Assembly: GCA_004000155.1 (NCBI GenBank)
Contig: RCSS01000490.1
Location: 1-16,140, forward strand
From: Tubulinosema ratisbonensis
Taxonomy: Eukaryota; Microsporidia; Tubulinosematidae
Reading direction: 5' to 3'
DNA length: 16,140 bases
This document shows, one piece after another, positions 1-8,680 of this stretch (position 1 is the first letter of the stretch; each line of letters begins with the position of its first letter). Position numbers and translations under genes: made by a program. The notes beneath the pieces are model-generated. The model saw only the letters and a list, made by a program, of their open reading frames with translations. It was not told where the DNA came from and searched no databases.

Positions 1-848
1 GTAATACTTAATAAATAAATACAATTTATTTTTATTAAACTATTTGTTTTTTAAGAATATTTTTAATTACTGACAAACTTTTAATCAAATGTTTATTTTA
101 ATAAAGTTGTTATTATAAATAATAAAGATTTAATGATATAAGTTCATTATTTTTTTAAGTGTCAGTGAAAAGAAAAAAAAAACTCCTATTAATGATTAAA
201 ATGCTGTTTATTTAATTTAAGTAAAGAAAAAAAATCATTTATTTATAAAAACCTAATATCGTTTATTAAAAATAAAAACACAATATATATTTTACAGGAA
301 AAAATGATTTTAGATCTTCATGATTAAAACTAGCATCAAGTTCTATATGAAAACAATATGCCGTATCAGAAACAAGCTGTTTACTGGACTAAGAAGAACA
401 AAATGTAAATATAATGATTTGTCACGATGTTGACAAGCTAAAAAAACTTATGGAAAAGCAAACATAAGAAATATTTCTTGGTTAAATAACTAAAAATGAA
501 ATGAAGAGTTTACTCTATAAATCATTTAAGACACAAAACGAAAAGATCCACGTGTGTCAAAAAAAAAATAATTATAAATTTTAAAAAATTAAGTTTAAAG
601 TTTAATATATAAAGAATCAAAAGAGTAAAGGAATGTTTCAATTTTGCATAATAATGTAATTTATATCGCCGCCAAAAACGTACATTTAATCCAAGACTTT
701 AAACAAGAAAACAAGATTCCTGTTTTAAATATGCATACCTATTAACAAAAAAAAAATGAATTATAAAAATTTGATAGCAAACAATTCTATGATAATAAAG
801 ATATCTGAGAAATAATTTTTATTTAAAAAACAAAATACCACAATCCTC
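1..848. other. AT-rich stretch, no gene recognised
   Basis: No frame here stays open for long and nothing is recognisable. The part from about 303 to 560 is visibly less AT-rich than its surroundings. It carries short coding-like runs on the plus strand: a frame reading NNMPYQKQAVYWTKKNKM near 357-410, and another containing RRTKCKYNDLSRC a little downstream. These may be the eroded 5' part of the transposon whose core lies just downstream, or debris of another gene; no frame joins them. The transposase N-terminus (zinc-ribbon region in the family) could not be found with confidence at 560-848. Confidence 0.5.
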
Positions 849-1532
849 AAAATCTTACTATTTTATATAATTTTGTATATAAATAGAACTCTTCTATAAC
901 ATTAAAAAGAAAGTATAGTATTAATAAGGTTGAAACTATAATAGAATGGTTCTTGTATCTCAGAGAAATATGTGATAAATATTTATTGCATCATCTTGCA
1001 ATAATAGGTGGAATTAAAAATGTTGTAGAAGTAGATCAGATGATATTAGTCTCTTATAGATACAATAATGATCACTGTTTAGTCTACAAAAAAACATTCG
1101 ATGGCTTCGATACAGATCAAAAACTTGTCTCGGTGCATGTGTCTTAGATTGTACAAGAAGATGAATATTTCTTAATATTTTAGACTACATTAAAATAACA
1201 CCTATTATATATTCTGATGAAGCTAAACTATACATGGCCGTTTTACGTTATGGTTTTACTCATGAAAATATAACCACTATACTAATTCTGAGGTCTTTGT
1301 AACTAGTATTATACTAAACATGTAAAGAGTATGTGTCTGAAAAATTGCACATTAAGTCATATATGAAACATATAGGTACACTCTGAGAGATCATCTAGGT
1401 GTATTTATATAAAGGTAATGCTCTGTTTTTGATCTTGAAATACTTATTAGCTGTGTTTTAGGTAGAAAAACATTTCAAATTTGTAAAAATAAAGTGATTT
1501 TAAGGTGCTTTTATATTTATTTCTTTGTTTAG
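849..1532 (+). pseudogene. Decayed Merlin / ISXO2-like (IS1595-type DDE) transposase
   Basis: When intact, this enzyme cuts and pastes a Merlin-type DNA transposon with a DDE-type catalytic core. The core survives in pieces across three frames. A hydrophobic run ILLFYIILYIN lies at 852-884. From 887 a second frame reads VETIIEWFLYLREICDKYL, then IIGGIKNVVEVDQ, then SYRYNNDHC; this is the family's IGG...VEIDE...RKYNRG block, with the first catalytic Asp at 1034-1036 and the following Glu changed to Gln. A TAG at 1145-1147 ends it. A shifted frame continues with PIIYSDEAKLYMAVLRYGFT (second Asp at 1216-1218) and a possible catalytic Glu at 1327-1329. A third frame gives LRDHLGVF at 1383-1406, and the tail runs into YLYKGN and FDLEIL. 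At least three frameshifts and several stops show it is dead. A 5-bp hairpin (TTGCC/GGCAA, 1543-1558) follows; terminal inverted repeats could not be paired. Family assignment is confident; the ends are approximate. Confidence 0.85.
851..873. repeat. 23-bp exact direct repeat, copy 1
   Basis: Bases 851-873 are identical to 3799-3821. This copy lies inside the Merlin transposase relic and encodes its ILLFYII hydrophobic run. At this base composition a 23-base match within 16 kb is unlikely, though not impossible, by chance. Confidence 0.6.
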
Positions 1533-2194
1533 TACACTTTACTTGCCATTATGGGCAAATAATAATAATTTATTCTTAGAAAAATTATTTGCTTAAAATA
1601 TTAGATCATGTTTTTATGAGAGTATACCCTATTGAGCATTAGTTTTATGGTTTTTTATGTGATAAGTTCATGTGGATATAATAAATTAATATGATGATCT
1701 TTTATTTTTTTCTATATTTTAATAATTAAGTTTTGAAATATTAAAAAAATATTATGCTGAGTAATATTTATCAAAATGTATTTTTCTTCTTTAAATACCT
1801 TTAATTTTTTAAATTTATATTTAATTTAAATTTTTTCATAAATAGATTAACGAAATGCTATTAAGTGTACCTTACTAGATAAGAAAGAAACGGAGAAGCA
1901 CTAAAAATTATAAAAAATATCTCATTTTTCAATTCTATTTTTGTCACTAAAAAAACATATAAAAATTATAAAAAAATTTGGTTTAGATAGATATTTATAA
2001 AATTAAAGATATTTAATATTAATATTATAATTTTTTTACTGACATCTTTTTTCAGTATTTCGCTATCTTTAATTTGATTTTGTTGCTTTTACTGACATTT
2101 AACGAATAAAAAAAAGCTAAAGAATTATACATGTTTTAATGTGTTATTTTTATAATTAAATCACTTTCTGAAAATCATACTACAATAATTTTAA
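1533..2194. other. AT-rich spacer, no gene seen
   Basis: Nothing coding is convincing. A small inverted repeat, TACTGA/TCAGTA with a 9-base loop, lies near 2038-2058, about 140 bases beyond the 3' end of the following minus-strand gene. No role can be assigned. Confidence 0.5.
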
Positions 2195-2752
2195 TTATCC
2201 AGTAAATACACTTTTATAAACACTCTCTACATTGGTTTTAAATACTATTATATCACATAACAACTGATCCTTTTCATCATCATAATTTTCAGAATCAACC
2301 TGTAAAAAATTTATTTCCTTAAGTATCTGAATTAATAACATATCCATATTTTTAAGTTGATCTTCAAATTTATCATAAATTTCAATAAACATTTCAAATT
2401 CACTTTTTACTTCTTCAAAATCTTCTATAACATTATTTATTTGATATACTAAACTTGATATTTTTTTATCAAAATCTTCTTTATTAGATAAACATTCTGT
2501 ATAGCCATTTAAATTCTCTAAATCATCAAGAAGAAGTTTAAAAGCGTCTTTAAGTATATCTAAGTCAGGATCATCTTTAGAATTCCTAGATTGAGGTATC
2601 TTTGTATGTTTATCATATGACTTTGTCTCAGTACTTGTAAAAAATTTTTTACCTTCACATTCTAAAGATTCTTCTTTTTTAATATTGACACTTATTTTTT
2701 TAGAGAAACAATTACAATTCTCTTTACATTTCTTTTCATCTGATTTTGTCAT
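2195..2752 (-). CDS. Hypothetical acidic, charged, probably coiled-coil protein (185 aa)
   Basis: This is the only intact gene in the window. It is read from ATG at 2752-2750 to TAA at 2197-2195 as one uninterrupted, intronless frame, less AT-rich than its flanks. The protein is rich in Asp, Glu and Lys. Residues 1-60 look disordered and hold a small cysteine cluster (KKCKENCNCF, Cys 9, 13, 15, and Cys 32). From about residue 62 to 183 hydrophobic residues recur in helical periodicity (LDILKDAFKLLLDDLENL; VIEDFEEVKSEFEMFIEIY; LKNMDMLLIQILKEINFL), suggesting a helical bundle or coiled coil. There is no signal peptide or membrane segment, so a cytoplasmic or nuclear protein is likely. The start is supported by CCCC placed 5-8 bases upstream, as in microsporidian genes. 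The family is not recognised. A structural or kinetochore-like helical protein is possible, but nothing in the sequence proves it. Confidence 0.9.
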   Translation of the reverse strand: MTKSDEKKCKENCNCFSKKISVNIKKEESLECEGKKFFTSTETKSYDKHTKIPQSRNSKDDPDLDILKDAFKLLLDDLENLNGYTECLSNKEDFDKKISSLVYQINNVIEDFEEVKSEFEMFIEIYDKFEDQLKNMDMLLIQILKEINFLQVDSENYDDEKDQLLCDIIVFKTNVESVYKSVFTG

Positions 2753-2787
2753 TTAAGGGGAATTTATTTTTTTTTAATTTGAATTGC
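2753..2787 (-). promoter_or_regulatory. Start-proximal CCCC signal of the 185-aa gene
   Basis: Read on the minus strand, the ATG is preceded by AAATTCCCCTTAA; the four C bases (2760-2757) sit at -8 to -5. Upstream is a run of A (T on the plus strand). CCC or GGG motifs this close to the start codon are a known hallmark of microsporidian genes and are linked to transcription start just before the ATG. In so AT-rich a region, four C in a row at this place is conspicuous. That it works as the promoter here is inferred. Confidence 0.6.
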
Positions 2788-2837
2788 AATAAAAATATTC
2801 TTAGAATAAAAAAATTTTTTACTAAGAATATTTTATT
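2788..2837. repeat. Near-perfect 23-bp-arm palindrome upstream of the 185-aa gene
   Basis: The outer arms 2788-2804 (AATAAAAATATTCTTAG) and 2822-2837 (CTAAGAATATTTTATT) are complementary with a single extra A. The inner part continues pairing (T2807 with A2821, A-run 2808-2813 with T-run 2815-2820) after an AA bulge, leaving almost no loop. It lies 36 bases upstream of the start codon. It could be a cruciform-forming promoter element, a tiny MITE-like insertion, or a chance product of AT-rich DNA; no target-site duplication was identified. Confidence 0.65.
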
Positions 2838-3257
2838 AAAGAGTTTTTTATAAAAAAGGTTGTCTTAGAAATTTAATACATTAAAAAAAATAATTTAATT
2901 AGAACTATAAGTTGAATAGAAAATGAACAAATAAAATTATAAAATTAGAAAAAAATTATTCTAAATATTAGATTATTTGTACATAAATCGCAATTTATTT
3001 TCTCTCTTGCTATTAAGAGGCATGATTGTATTCTAAAACTTAAGAAACAATAACCATGGTTATGTTTATTATTTTTTATGTTTATTTTTATTAGTGAATA
3101 TGAAAATTTATGGATTAATTTATGCCATTTATGTATTTTTTATTAATATTTTCTTAATTTTTTTAAACATAGTTATTTAATAAATAGAGACAAGTATCTA
3201 TTCTAATTAATTTCTCTAATAAATAAAATATTTACTCAAAAAACTACTAAGCTTAAA
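2838..3257. other. AT-rich spacer, no gene seen
   Basis: No frame of note. The minus frame of the relic at 3258-3635 can be followed a little way into this stretch, but with frequent stops. Confidence 0.5.
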
Positions 3258-3635
3258 TTAGATACAACCCTCTAATAAAATATTTCATATATCTAAATTT
3301 AGATTCATAATATTAGAAAAATGATTATTTGTCACCTTACTTTTACTTGCAATTATAATTTTTACATAGATTCTTTACATATTAAAATTTAATTATTACA
3401 TCCCAAACCTGGCAAAAATATAATTCATCAAAAAGTTTTAAAATATTCTGAGACAAAAATGGTATTTAATCACATCATTCTTTTTTGTGCAATATATGCT
3501 TTTGCTTTCCAACAAAATACTTCTTTTCGTTATGGAATGTAAGAAATTCGGTTCCAAATGACTAAAACGATTTTTTAATTGCACTATACATTTTTTGTGA
3601 GCTAAAGGCTTTTTGATCAGCATATTTGCATGTAA
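3258..3635 (-). pseudogene. Unrecognised relic reading frame
   Basis: One minus-strand frame is open for 66 codons (3635-3441, with ATG at 3623-3621 giving 61 residues). It continues past TAA in the same frame with only a few further stops down to 3258. Pieces include KPLAHKKCIVQLKNRF, HLEPNFLHSITKRS, NYIFARFGM and KSKVTNNHFSNIMNLNLD. Codons such as CTG, ATC, CCG and ACG make it less AT-rich than its flanks. No family is recognised, there is no CCC/GGG signal before the ATG, and the frame is broken at least five times if it was one gene. The opposite strand of 3459-3542 reads like a signal peptide (MVFNHIILFCAIYAFAFQ) but stops after 27 residues. The strand choice is therefore uncertain. Confidence 0.3.
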
Positions 3636-4471
3636 AAATCAAACAATAACGTAATATTAATATTTTTAAACATATTTATATTAATTGTTTAAATGATCAT
3701 TTAAATTAATCTTCTCTTCCTTGTTAATGTTTTTTACAATAATTTTTCATTCAAAGAGAGGTATAAACATAGTAAATTTAGAATATTTATCTACATTCAA
3801 TCTTACTATTTTATATAATTTATTTAATAAACATCTAAAAATCTAAAATAGACTAATTATGTTTAATTCAAAAAACAAAGTTTTTAAAAATTAAAATGAT
3901 TTACATTGAATTAATATGCTAGGTTAATTTTATCATATTTAACATACATATCCAGATGACTGAAAAAAATGAAATGACTGTTAAACATAAAGAAAAAGAC
4001 TTTAAAAGCTAAGAAAACATATTATGTTTAAATTTACTATAACTAAAAATTATTCTAGGTATTAATACTCATTATTTAGTAAGAGTCTGTTTTAAGTACT
4101 TTAAAAGAATAATATGTAGAATATCGTTCTATATAATAAATGAAATGCTGTATAAACCAACGGACCAACATAAAATAGTTGATATACTGGAAATTTTTGT
4201 AGCTAGAAAAAATAAATTATTCAAAATATGCTTAATAACAATATAAATAAACTTTGATACAAAGATATAAAAAAAATTCTTTAATCTATAAAAAATAAAT
4301 TAAAAATAAATTTTGGATTTTGTAAATAGTAAAAAACATTTTTACGCTATCATGTGTTAGATTCAACAGTAGATTTGGTATTATTATATTTTCTTAGAAA
4401 ATAGAAATTAAACTTTACACCTTTTTTATGTTATAATTTCTTTATCGTGTTTTATCTTAAAATACAATGTA
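3636..4471. other. AT-rich spacer with a repeat copy, no gene seen
   Basis: Nothing is recognised as a gene. A short frame at 3956-4012 (+), MTEKNEMTVKHKEKDFKS, is charged and protein-like but lacks any start signal and is only 18 codons long. The second copy of the 23-bp repeat lies at 3799-3821. Confidence 0.5.
3799..3821. repeat. 23-bp exact direct repeat, copy 2
   Basis: Identical to 851-873 in the Merlin relic. Here it reads LHSILLFYIIYLINI on the plus strand, similar in character to the transposase's hydrophobic run. No other Merlin motif (IGG, VEID, YSD) could be found downstream, so a second, almost erased copy is only a possibility. Confidence 0.55.
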
Positions 4472-4567
4472 CTATAAAGTTTCTACCGCTTCTTTGTCGA
4501 TTATTGCTGCTTTAAAAAATTCATCTTTGTGGTCCTTCAACACCATAATAAAATTCAAATCTTCAAT
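4472..4567 (-). pseudogene. Short protein-like relic frame
   Basis: A minus-strand frame of 31 codons (ATG at 4546-4544, TAG at 4474-4472) reads MVLKDHKDEFFKAAIIDKEA and then VETL. The upstream residues IEDLNFI are in frame, and charged residues continue upstream in another frame (VDKYKHSAKLKI). The surrounding DNA is less AT-rich than average. The pattern F-x-A-A-x-x-x-x-x-x-A-V resembles the first helices of an ankyrin repeat, but one half-repeat is not enough to call the family. It is most likely a fragment of an eroded gene. Confidence 0.25.
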
Positions 4568-5486
4568 TTAGCACTGTGTTTATACTTGTCTACTCAGATT
4601 GAATAAACAAAGCTATTAGATGTGATAAATTGAAAATAAATACTTGTCTTTTTTTAAGTTTATATTTAAAAAATACGCAGAAATGCCACACCAAATTCTA
4701 CAATGCAAATCGAGTCTTTATATATTAAAATATCTTTCTTTAAATTTTTATTTAATAACCATGTATTATATTGATTTGTTTATAGACTAACTATATAAAC
4801 TACATTTTAAAAAATGAATATATTTTTTAAATAATACTTGTATTTTTCTTATTTAATATTAGCTGCTGAAGATCTAGTCTGATTTTTATATTGGTACTGA
4901 TTATTGCATGTATAAATATTAAACACTAAAGTTAAAAATATTATTAAGCAGAATCTAAAATATCATTCTCATAAAAATTCAATTTTTTATTATGGCTATA
5001 AGTATTTTTTTAACATTTAAGCACATTTAAAAATATTTTGCAAACATTAGATATTTTTTAGTTTAGAATTGATATAAACAAAAATTCAATTGAATATTTT
5101 ATTTGCCTATAAGAAATTGTAAAATTTTTTGTTTGTATAAGTCAAAAATATTGTTCCTAGCTCTCAGATATAAAATTCATCCAGATAATAAATTAAATTT
5201 AGATGAGACAGAAAAAAAAATATTGAATTAAATATTTTATCCAATAATTATTAAATCCTTTAAACATTTTATACAATCTAAAACATTTTAAATTTTTTTA
5301 AACATGAGTTAAAATGTTTTTTAATACAATAATGACATAGATAAAATATTATATGACACTTTTTTAAAATATAAATTATAAATAAACTCTTTCAAGTTTT
5401 ATATTCACTAAAAAAACACAATATATAAATTTTTAAAACAAAATCATATTTAAATCTATAAAAGAAATGATAGGAAATATAACTAA
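4568..5486. other. AT-rich spacer, no gene seen
   Basis: No convincing reading frame was found. A 12-bp palindrome ATTCAATTGAAT lies near 5084-5095. The minus-strand frame at 5392-5589, which extends past this stretch, is judged an antisense shadow of the transposase relic that starts at 5487. Confidence 0.5.
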
Positions 5487-6220
5487 AGAATACTGTATAT
5501 TTATAAAATCTTATTTTCTGTAAAAAAAGCGAAAATACCGTCAGAGATTCAAACTCAAATAAAACCAAAGAAATGATTACAAAAGGCATACATAAATCAA
5601 TCCCTTGTTAGGGAGTTAGTGGTAGAACATAGCAATGTTTTTGCTCAAGTAATTTGTTGTCATTTAATATATAACGTAAAACTACGAGAACTAGAGTATA
5701 TTTTTAAATTATTTTCAATAATCGTTGTTTTGATTTCAACATTAGAACAGATAAAATTTTTTCACTAATAAATTTCAAATTAGCATTAACTTCTGCTAGT
5801 TTTAACAAACTAAATCTTTTAACCAAGTTTACTTAGACCTATCTAGAATTAATGAGTGTAATTTTAAAATCTAAATCAAACGCCTTTTCCAAAGCAAGTT
5901 CGCATTAAGACTTTAAAATTGTGTAAAAAAAATAATAGACAAGAAGCACATGGATAGAATCATTTTTATGGATAAATACTAAAGTAAAGTTTTTTGAAGA
6001 TTTTACGGGAAAACGCACAATGCATAAAACCTATTGTAATTTATAACTCTCATATAAGAATTTCTAAACTACAAAAAAAGGTCTTACGGATTATATAGAA
6101 GTTATAAACAACTATACTATTGTACTAAAAATATTTAAATATTATCAGATGATTATTCTGGCCCCTAAAACTTCTTGTTTTTTTATATTTAGCATCTTTT
6201 TTAATGTTGTATATTATTTC
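5487..6220 (+). pseudogene. Decayed IS630/Tc1-mariner-type transposase
   Basis: When intact, this enzyme would move an IS630/Tc1-type DNA transposon. Three parts appear in the family order. From 5487 to 5768 one frame, with a single TGA at 5574, reads AKIPSEIQTQ, NQSLVRELVVEHSNVFAQVI and LRELEYIFKLFSII, like the first helix-turn-helix of the family. From 5806 another frame reads YLDLSRINECNFKI, IKRLFQSKF and then MDRIIFMDKY (Asp codon 5971-5973), like the second helix-turn-helix followed by the IIFIDE motif with its first catalytic Asp, here followed by Lys. It then gives RFYGKT, matching the family's RxYG block. A third frame (6089-6175) reads VINNYTIVLKIFKYYQMIIL, matching the stretch before the second catalytic Asp; that Asp is lost (GCC, Ala, at 6161-6163). 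There are many stops and at least two frameshifts. The spacing between blocks fits the family up to the first Asp; the distance to the second Asp region (about 63 codons) is shorter than usual, suggesting a deletion. Confidence 0.5.
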
Positions 6221-6411
6221 TATTTTCAATTTTTCAACTATAAAATAATATAACTCTTTAAAACACATTATTTGATGTCTTTTACAAAGTTTCGATTTTT
6301 TAAAATTCTTAGCACAATTTTTATAACTATAACATATATGTACAATATTAATGGTTGAAGAAGTTGGACATGCCAATTTTGAATAATTTTTAAATATTAA
6401 ATAAACAGTAA

Positions 6412-6814
6412 ATTTTCGAACATATTAGATACTCTGAAATTAAAAAAAATTTATAGCATGAAATAAAAAGTATCCCTTCTGCTATTGACTTTAAGAAACT
6501 TGATTATTTAAAAAAAAAGAAAATTTATATTTACTGAAGTTAAAATCAATAACAGGGAATATAAGTTGAAATGTCTTTTAAGAGAACATAAATTAGTAAG
6601 TTACCAAGTAAAGTGAAGATATGCTATTGCTAAGAATATAAAGATTTTTACATGTCTACAAAAAAATTATTTATTTGTATTAGCTGTAACCTAAGACCGT
6701 AAAAATAAAATGTACTAGTTCAAGTTTAAAAGATTATTGAAAGAAATTAAAACAAAAAAGGTCTTTAGAATTTTAAACCGTACATATTATGTAGAAACAC
6801 AAAAAACGAAATAA
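6412..6814 (+). pseudogene. Unrecognised relic gene
   Basis: Frame 1 runs from 6412 with FEHIRYSEIKK, a TAG at 6454, then HEIKSIPSAIDFKKLDYL up to a run of A at 6511-6519. A slip there leads into frame 2 (6530-6814), which reads FTEVKINNREYKLKCLLRE, HKLVSYQVK, RYAIAKNIKIFTCLQKNY, FKRLLKEIKTKKVF and RTYYVETQKTK with three internal stops (TGA, TAA, TAG). Nine or ten stops would be expected in unconstrained DNA of this composition. The charged, lysine-rich residues look like a soluble protein. Protein-like words continue downstream near 6890-6945 (EKRSNQVDKFKNNLSGI). No family is recognised. It follows the transposase relic on the same strand but is not obviously part of it. Confidence 0.4.
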
Positions 6815-7284
6815 TTTTTATTTAATTAGTATTTTTAAATTAAATAAAAAAGACATTAGATTTAAGATATTATAACTTTGTAATCAACAGTGGAAAAAAG
6901 GTCTAATCAAGTAGATAAGTTTAAAAATAATTTAAGTGGAATTTAAAAAATAGCAACTGTTTTTGTAGTGTCTTAAATTTAATTATAATTTATTCTATTT
7001 TCATAATAATTATATTAGAAAAATGCCAGATATAAATTTAGGTAATTTGGATTTAAAAATGTTATTTATTAAATTTTAAAAGAATGCCTCTTAAATTTTT
7101 TTTTAGCTCAGTTCAAATCTAATTTCCTTTAAATTAGCATTTTATATGAATTTTAATTGAAATGCTAAAAATAGGACAAAGAGCTTGTCTCATATAAATT
7201 ATTACATAAAACTTGAATAGATTAAATTGAAAAAATAACACATATATATTAAAAATAACAACAAAAACAAAACAAAAAACGTTT
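6815..7284. other. AT-rich spacer
   Basis: Only short frames are seen, for example MPDINLGNLDLKMLFIKF at 7023-7079 (+), which has no start signal. There is an A/C-rich simple run near 7240-7280. No gene is supported. Confidence 0.5.
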
Positions 7285-7573
7285 TTAATTCATGAGCCCG
7301 TATAAAATTAATAAAAGTAAAGGTTCTTGTTGAGACGAATTAAAATCGATCGAAATGTTTAAAAAAAATTTTTTTAATTTTAAAAACGCAGGAAGTGTAA
7401 ATTGCTTAATTATTTGAAACTCATCTAATTTCATAAACTTGTAATATTCGTTATTGCTCACAGATTTTAGTTAAATTTTTTCAAAAGCAACCTAAATACA
7501 CCCCGTTTCTGGGTATGTACTAAAAAAATGAGATTATTAAATATGATACAGCAATTTTCTTAATTTTAAGCAT
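7285..7573 (-). pseudogene. Unrecognised relic frame
   Basis: A minus-strand frame is open for 61 codons (7470-7288, stop TAA 7287-7285). It contains VSNNEYYKFMKLDEFQII, KQFTLPAFLKLKKFF and DFNSSQQEPLLLLILYGLMN; from the in-frame ATG at 7434 it would be 49 residues. Upstream, in another frame, an ATG at 7573-7571 begins MLKIKKIAVSYLIISFF, which resembles a signal or anchor peptide, then TAG and YIPRNGVYLGC. Together these suggest the broken remains of one gene for a secreted or membrane protein. No CCC/GGG start signal is present and the family is unknown. A very short functional gene (49 codons) cannot be excluded. Confidence 0.3.
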
Positions 7574-8680
7574 CTAAAACTATTTTAAATTGATATATCA
7601 AAAATTTTATATTTTGAAAAGTCAACATAACTTCTTTTGGTTAATTTCCATTTCTTTTATAAAATGTTTAGATATTTAGAAATTGCGGCATTTATTCCTT
7701 AAAGTACAGTCTATATTCTTTTGATCATTTTTAATAAATTTTCTTTTATATTTAAATATGAATTTATCAATTATTTACATATCTTTGTATAAATAATACT
7801 TCAAATTATATATTAAATATTTCTTTGTATTTACAATTTAATTGATGCCGTCAAAGAAAGAAAAGGGTTTTATTTTTTTATAATACTTTAACTGTATTTA
7901 TTTTTTTGAAAAGGAAGAGTCTCAAAGAAAAGATTGAAAGTTTAAAAATTATCGATGATTTTATTATTAAGTTTACGCTTCTAAAAAGTTTTTAAAACTC
8001 ATAATTGTTATTATTTTTACAGATGCTTATTTCTAGCATGTTTTTTTTGGATCTTTACACGATAATGTTTACTACTTCTATATAGCTCGTTTTTAAAACT
8101 TACCAATATTAATGCTTAAATAAAAATTATAATATGAGTGCTTCTTTTAAAACTTTCGTTTTCTTATACGATATTTGATACCGAGATTTTATACATAATC
8201 TTAATCGAACGACTTTTATTTTCTTCAATTTAATTTTACTTTAAATACTTAAAGTTATGCACTATCATCGATAAAATTGTTGGTATTTCTAAACACGTCT
8301 AACACTATTAATAACTGTGTGTAGTTCAATGCGTAAAATAAATTCCCAGCATATATTAGACTTTTAAAATATTTTGAAAGTTAATAAATTTAAGTTTGTT
8401 ATTTAATTATTTTTTTGTATAAATTAAATAAAATAAAAAACAAATTTAAGTCTAATGGGTTTGTTATAAAGGTATTTACGAATAAATATGTTTATTATTA
8501 TTCATTAGTGAATGGGGCGAAATTAGATTTAATATATCTCTTAATTTTGTTTTAGAACATTTAAAGGAGTATTTTTTTTCATTATTAAATATAGTGTAAT
8601 TTTTCTAAAAAAACGACTTGATGTTGGAAATAGGTAATTATTTTATAAAAAATATTATTAATAAAACCTTTTAAGGGTAA
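7574..8680. other. AT-rich stretch with faint minus-strand coding traces
   Basis: No gene can be called. On the minus strand about 7630-7880 one frame reads PFSFFDGIN, then KNDQKNIDCTLRNKCRNF and SKHFIKEMEINQKKLC with three to four stops. Between 7880 and 8345 (minus) other words appear, such as SNICWEFILRIELHTVI, NYTQLLIVLDVFRNTNNF and KVVRLRLCIKSRYQISYKK, split over two frames and many stops. They may be one old gene running minus-ward, possibly joined to the relic at 7285-7573, but the stop density is close to chance. Just before 8681 the plus strand reads NDLMLEIGNYFIKNIIN in the frame of the next relic. Confidence 0.35.

Noticed and set aside
953..1147. 64-residue ORF taken as a complete small gene from TTG at 953
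   Set aside because: The frame extends upstream to 887 and the residues are an internal block of the transposase, so the apparent start is not real.
5392..5589. 65-codon minus-strand open frame with ATG
   Set aside because: It lies largely antisense to the transposase relic starting at 5487; hydrophobic residues as expected for the reverse of lysine-rich codons; no start signal.
5607..5655. tRNA-like stretch with GTTAGTGGTAGAAC resembling a D-arm
   Set aside because: The acceptor and T arms are missing, the anticodon stem has a mismatch, and the same bases read as uninterrupted codons of the IS630/Tc1-type relic (ELVVEHSNVFAQ).
6125..6376. 83-codon minus-strand open frame
   Set aside because: It overlaps antisense the end of the IS630/Tc1-type relic, has no CCC/GGG start signal, and its length is expected about once by chance.
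7355..7375. A-run followed by T-run forming a palindrome
   Set aside because: Simple homopolymer runs in AT-rich DNA; no arms beyond the runs.
8497..8518. CCCC upstream of an ATG on the minus strand
   Set aside because: The frame is only eight codons long.
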